From positions 1 through 64,000 of the forward strand of contig NZ_JAEHOQ010000017.1 in NCBI RefSeq assembly GCF_016239305.1: a stretch of DNA of 64,000 bases, in the 5' to 3' direction. Under the pieces are notes generated by a model. The model had not been told where the DNA came from and made no database searches. It saw only the letters and a list, made by a program, of their open reading frames with translations. Both the position numbers and the translations under genes were made by a program. Shown piece after piece: positions 61,239 through 64,000 of this stretch. How positions within the stretch are numbered: position 1 is the first letter of the stretch; each line of letters opens with the position of its first letter. This DNA comes from Proteus vulgaris. GTDB taxonomy: Bacteria > Pseudomonadota > Gammaproteobacteria > Enterobacterales > Enterobacteriaceae.

Positions 61239-61259
61239 AAAAAAGCCCCAAAAAGGGGC
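61239..61259 (-). terminator. Terminator of the 320-residue membrane protein gene
   Basis: Minus strand: GGCCCC, TTTTT, GGGGC, then TTTTTT. It also forms the leader of the next gene, whose ATG lies ten bases further on. Confidence 0.85.
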
Positions 61260-61285
61260 CGTAAGTAGTTTGGGAGAGTTACCGA

Positions 61286-62248
61286 TCACTTACTGGTTGT
61301 GTTCGCGCTAACTTTTTCATAATGAATAGAATCAGTTCTTTCATCAGGGTTTTTCGCGCTAAGTAATATAAATGTATAATTTTGTTTACCGTGAGTGATG
61401 AATAAGTCTGTGCCGCCCCACACTTCAGAACTTGGCTTTTTCGATAAGAGCAAAATGTTATTTGGTAATAATTTGATATCGAAATGATCGTCATGGTCCG
61501 ATCCATTGATAAAGTAGTTGAGCTCTTTAACGGCTTCAGATTGTGCTGGTAGGAAAATTTTCACAGCAAAATTACGGTAGAGATAGACTTTAGTTTGTGA
61601 ATTTGGAGCGTATGGGAGCGTTAATTGCTTCCCTACATAGTCGAGGTTTTGGTCATTTTCAAGGCGTTTGTTTCTTTCTTCCAATGCTGCATCAAATACG
61701 TTTTTAAAGTCTTGTTGCTGTGTTGGAGCCTGATTGCTGTAATACACATCACTGAGCTCCTGAGCTGCCGGTGCAGGTGGTTGACCTGTAAAGTTGGTAC
61801 TTAATGCCTGAGTGTGTTCCACTACTGAAGTAGCTGCTTCGCTAACATGCTCAAGCATGTCATTAATGCTTTGTTCGCTATCTGATGGATTCTGTTTTTC
61901 TGTTACGCCAGAATGCTCCTGTACTGCTTCTGAGAGCGTCTTAGCAACATCACCTGTAACAGAGTCGGATTTAACCTCTGATGCCGGAGAATCGGTTTTA
62001 GCTACGTTCTCGGCACTGTTTGATTCTGGCTCTGCCTCTTTGGGATTGTTAAAAACAGGAATAGAGGTTTCAACGTCACTATAATAATTAACATCAATTT
62101 CAGTCGTGTCTGTTGCTGGTTTGAGTAAAACAAATGCTGCTATTGCACCTGCTGAAACTGCAACTGCAATCATGGATTTTTTATTCAGAAGAAAACCAAG
62201 TCCTTTTTTACTTTCATTTTTTTTAGTATTGGAAGAAACATCCGTCAT
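61286..62248 (-). CDS. Single-pass periplasmic protein
   Basis: 320 residues from the ATG at 62248: short basic cytoplasmic start, one membrane helix (SMIAVAVSAGAIAAFVLL, about 25-42), a long Glu/Ser/Thr-rich linker (about 60-165), then a beta-rich C-terminal domain (TKVYLYRNFAVKIFLP, LPNNILLLSKK, TDLFITHGKQNYTFILLS). The end domain recalls the N-terminal domain of TraK/VirB9-like proteins, but that is only an impression. It may be an accessory of the envelope complex. Confidence 0.62.
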   Translation of the reverse strand: MTDVSSNTKKNESKKGLGFLLNKKSMIAVAVSAGAIAAFVLLKPATDTTEIDVNYYSDVETSIPVFNNPKEAEPESNSAENVAKTDSPASEVKSDSVTGDVAKTLSEAVQEHSGVTEKQNPSDSEQSINDMLEHVSEAATSVVEHTQALSTNFTGQPPAPAAQELSDVYYSNQAPTQQQDFKNVFDAALEERNKRLENDQNLDYVGKQLTLPYAPNSQTKVYLYRNFAVKIFLPAQSEAVKELNYFINGSDHDDHFDIKLLPNNILLLSKKPSSEVWGGTDLFITHGKQNYTFILLSAKNPDERTDSIHYEKVSANTTSK

Positions 62249-62300
62249 TTTGAGCCTCAATAATCTGTGTTACGTGTATCTGCTATATGTTATAGAATTA

Positions 62301-62318
62301 CGCCCTACGAATAGGGCG
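62301..62318. other. Hairpin between the Mrr-type and membrane protein genes
   Basis: CGCCCT (62301-62306) and AGGGCG (62313-62318) form a six-base stem without a following T-run. It may be a transcript end or a processing site. Confidence 0.5.
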
Positions 62319-62337
62319 CAAAGGTTCTAAAAGCGGA

Positions 62338-63273
62338 TTACTTTCTTAACAGCAATAATTTATCGGCTATCATTTTTCCGTCCATGAGTGTCAGACGGTC
62401 AGATGTTCTGTGACTGTATAGAACTGCATCGTTAGAAAACTTACCTGATGTGACCAGAAATACATGCTTAAATTCGGGTTCTGCTTCTAGTACACCAACC
62501 ATTTCACGCGCGATAGCAACACCTACATTGTCAGATTTCCAGTGTTTGCATTGAGCGAAAACTTTGATTCCATCACGTTCCATAATGATATCTTTCCCAC
62601 CATCTGGACCATAATTAGTGACAGTAGCTCTGTACCCAAGGCTGTTGAATAACTCTCTTATAAATTCCTCAAATTCTCGCCATGATAATTCTCGGATAAA
62701 TTGCAATGCATCTTCATGATAGGTGGCATTAAAAAGTACCTTTTTAAACATAGTTTGTTGTTTATAACGAAAATAGACACTTGCCGAATAAGCCACGAGC
62801 AGGAATGCAACGCATGAACGTAATATATGGAATGTATAATATGTACAAACTGGGATATTTCTCAGAGAGAATAATTTATTCGCACTGTTTTTCCCGAAAA
62901 TATCAGCATATGCTGTTTTTATATCTCCCCATATCAGTTGTATGATTTTCGTTGTTATCACATAGTCATAACGAAGAAAAAATACAGTTATTGTGGTAAC
63001 AGCAATTATCACTAATGCAACTTGAGGGTTTAATAGAGGGGCATTTCTTTTGATTCCCACTGAAGCCCATTCAGGTTTCTTTTTCTTGTGTAACCTCAAT
63101 ATTTTGCTGCTAGGTGACAATATATAAACAGCAAATAAAGGTATTACTAAAGTTAAAACTCTCGCAATAGAATCAAATCTAAGAAATACCAGAGTGGTCA
63201 TATAGAATATAAATGCAATATTCATATTAGTTACATAGGGATTCCGTTTCTTAAATCTACGCTTTCTTCTCAT
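62338..63273 (-). CDS. Mrr-type restriction endonuclease-like protein with membrane helices
   Basis: 311 residues. The first 190 hold about five membrane segments (NIAFIFYMTTLVFLRF, VLTLVIPLFAVYIL, VALVIIAVTTITVFFL, ILRSCVAFLLVAYSASVYF). The last 115 form an Mrr_cat domain: LSWREFEEFIRELFNSLGY, the catalytic Asp in GPDGGKDI (224) and the QxK motif QCK (241-243), then VFLVTSGKFSNDA. The PD-(D/E)XK variant with Gln is normal for Mrr. It probably cuts modified or foreign DNA; the anchor would place it at the membrane, where incoming DNA arrives. It is followed by a weak hairpin. Confidence 0.85.
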   Translation of the reverse strand: MRRKRRFKKRNPYVTNMNIAFIFYMTTLVFLRFDSIARVLTLVIPLFAVYILSPSSKILRLHKKKKPEWASVGIKRNAPLLNPQVALVIIAVTTITVFFLRYDYVITTKIIQLIWGDIKTAYADIFGKNSANKLFSLRNIPVCTYYTFHILRSCVAFLLVAYSASVYFRYKQQTMFKKVLFNATYHEDALQFIRELSWREFEEFIRELFNSLGYRATVTNYGPDGGKDIIMERDGIKVFAQCKHWKSDNVGVAIAREMVGVLEAEPEFKHVFLVTSGKFSNDAVLYSHRTSDRLTLMDGKMIADKLLLLRK

Positions 63274-63290
63274 TACAACATTCCAATTTA

Positions 63291-63860
63291 CTAAAATAGT
63301 AGCTGTGTCACGGTAAGTAAGGCTCCGTTCGGAGTGATATGTATTCCATCCTTTGTGCGAACTATTGTCCCATCTATGACATCCTTGTATGTTTCACCAA
63401 GAACCGTTCGTGTATCTACGGTGGTGATCCCCTCTATCTGAGAAGCCGTCATTATGGCTTGCCGAGTGTTATCTAATAGTCTGTTTTTGGCGGGGTCTTT
63501 AAGGGTTGGAGGAAGTAACCAGATCACATTTTGGTTTCTGGCTTTTATGGTTTGGATAAAATGCCGAACTTTAGAGATGTACATTTCTTTTTCTGATATT
63601 TGAACATGGTCGTTAGTACCGAGAATCACATAAACGGTATCGTATTCTTCAAAACTGAATTGCTCTGCGTATCTCTGCCAATCAAGGATCTTCTTTGTGG
63701 ATAATCCGCTACCTACTTTGTATCGAGCATCAACAGCTTGGATTGTGCTGTACCCTTTAGCTATCTCATAGGTAATTGAATCTCCTATAAAAACAGGTTT
63801 GCTGTATGACATAGAAGAAAATAAAAGGGAGCTGATTACTGAGATTTTATAAATATTCAT
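63291..63860 (-). CDS. Secreted SGNH/GDSL-type hydrolase
   Basis: 189 residues with a signal peptide (MNIYKISVISSLLFSSMSYS). It has the SGNH blocks: GDS (Ser28, block I), GSG (block II, Gly50-52), GTND (81-84, block III) and DGIH (Asp171, His174, block V). All catalytic residues are present. Such enzymes remove acetyl or acyl groups in the periplasm, for example from peptidoglycan or lipids. It lies 17 bases upstream of the Mrr-type gene in the same direction and is the last gene before the window edge. Confidence 0.85.
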   Translation of the reverse strand: MNIYKISVISSLLFSSMSYSKPVFIGDSITYEIAKGYSTIQAVDARYKVGSGLSTKKILDWQRYAEQFSFEEYDTVYVILGTNDHVQISEKEMYISKVRHFIQTIKARNQNVIWLLPPTLKDPAKNRLLDNTRQAIMTASQIEGITTVDTRTVLGETYKDVIDGTIVRTKDGIHITPNGALLTVTQLLF

Positions 63861-64000
63861 TGCAACCCATATCAGTTATAAGCCAAATCTCACTCCTTTG
63901 ACTTGTGTTCTTTTTAAGCAATATCGAGCATGGTATAGATGCCATATCAATTTTTATTAATGTGTTGTCACTCCCCTTCACCTCATAGAGTTGCTTTATT
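63861..64000. other. Window end, promoter region of the SGNH gene
   Basis: AT-rich sequence with no gene. It includes the palindrome-like TCGAGCATGGTATAGATGCC and must hold the promoter of the leftward SGNH and Mrr-type genes. Confidence 0.4.

Overview
The window looks like most of the backbone of a large, AT-rich, self-transmissible plasmid from a gammaproteobacterium of the Enterobacterales type. A Providencia, Proteus or Morganella-like host is a guess from base composition and gene content. It carries an iteron origin with a pi/RepE-type initiator, an actin-type partition system, a MOBH relaxase, an F-type mating-pair system and an FlhC-type transfer activator. That set of parts is the one known from IncA/C plasmids and SXT/R391 elements. 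No rRNA, tRNA or multi-gene CRISPR locus was seen, and both window ends lie inside larger structures.

Layout. 0-3.4 kb: a sugar operon on + (RpiB-like isomerase, galactitol-type PTS EIIC, EIIB and EIIA, SIS isomerase) behind a CRP-like site and a good sigma-70 promoter. 3.4-6.1 kb: a scrap yard with an Rpn-type pseudogene, an IS1111/IS110 element, and a broken umuDC operon that still has a perfect LexA box. 6.4-9.3 kb: an unknown operon headed by a Tus-like replication-terminus protein, whose promoter region holds a perfect 19-bp inverted pair of Ter-like sites. 9.3-11.4 kb: rep gene and origin, with eight spaced and six tandem iterons around a DnaA box. 11.6-13.8 kb: ParM/StbA partition operon and probable centromere. 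13.8-16.2 kb: a frameshifted DUF4942 gene, an unknown gene, a MobI-like gene and a probable oriT.

16.5-19.1 kb: the transfer-control operon on + (lytic transglycosylase, probable FlhD-like partner, FlhC-like activator, lipoprotein). Its promoter overlaps a perfect inverted repeat. 19.2-28.1 kb: TraN, a small membrane protein, TraG, TraH and TraF. 28.3-36.9 kb: a recombination and ATPase block (VWA/CobT-like, DUF3150, CobS-like AAA+, lambda-Exo-like nuclease, RecT, OB-fold protein). Several of these genes share a stereotyped leader and most are followed by a hairpin. 37-39.3 kb: an AcaB-like regulator and a zinc-finger/PLD-type protein. 39.3-56.1 kb: the main tra operon on -, read right to left: TraI, TraD, DUF4400, DsbA-like, TraL, E, K, B, V, DsbC, C, TrbI-like, TrhF, TrbC-TraW, TraU. 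56.2-58.1 kb: divergent lipoprotein, second DsbA-like protein and the pilin. 58.3-63.9 kb: UvrD-like helicase, PD-(D/E)XK-like protein, membrane proteins, an Mrr-type nuclease and an SGNH hydrolase.

How the parts fit: the FlhC-type regulator probably switches on mobilisation (MobI, TraI, oriT), the pilus system and the recombination block. The Tus/Ter pair sits about 1.4-2.3 kb from the iterons and is oriented to trap forks, which would make replication effectively one-directional. All functional calls come from reading protein motifs and gene order; no database search was run.
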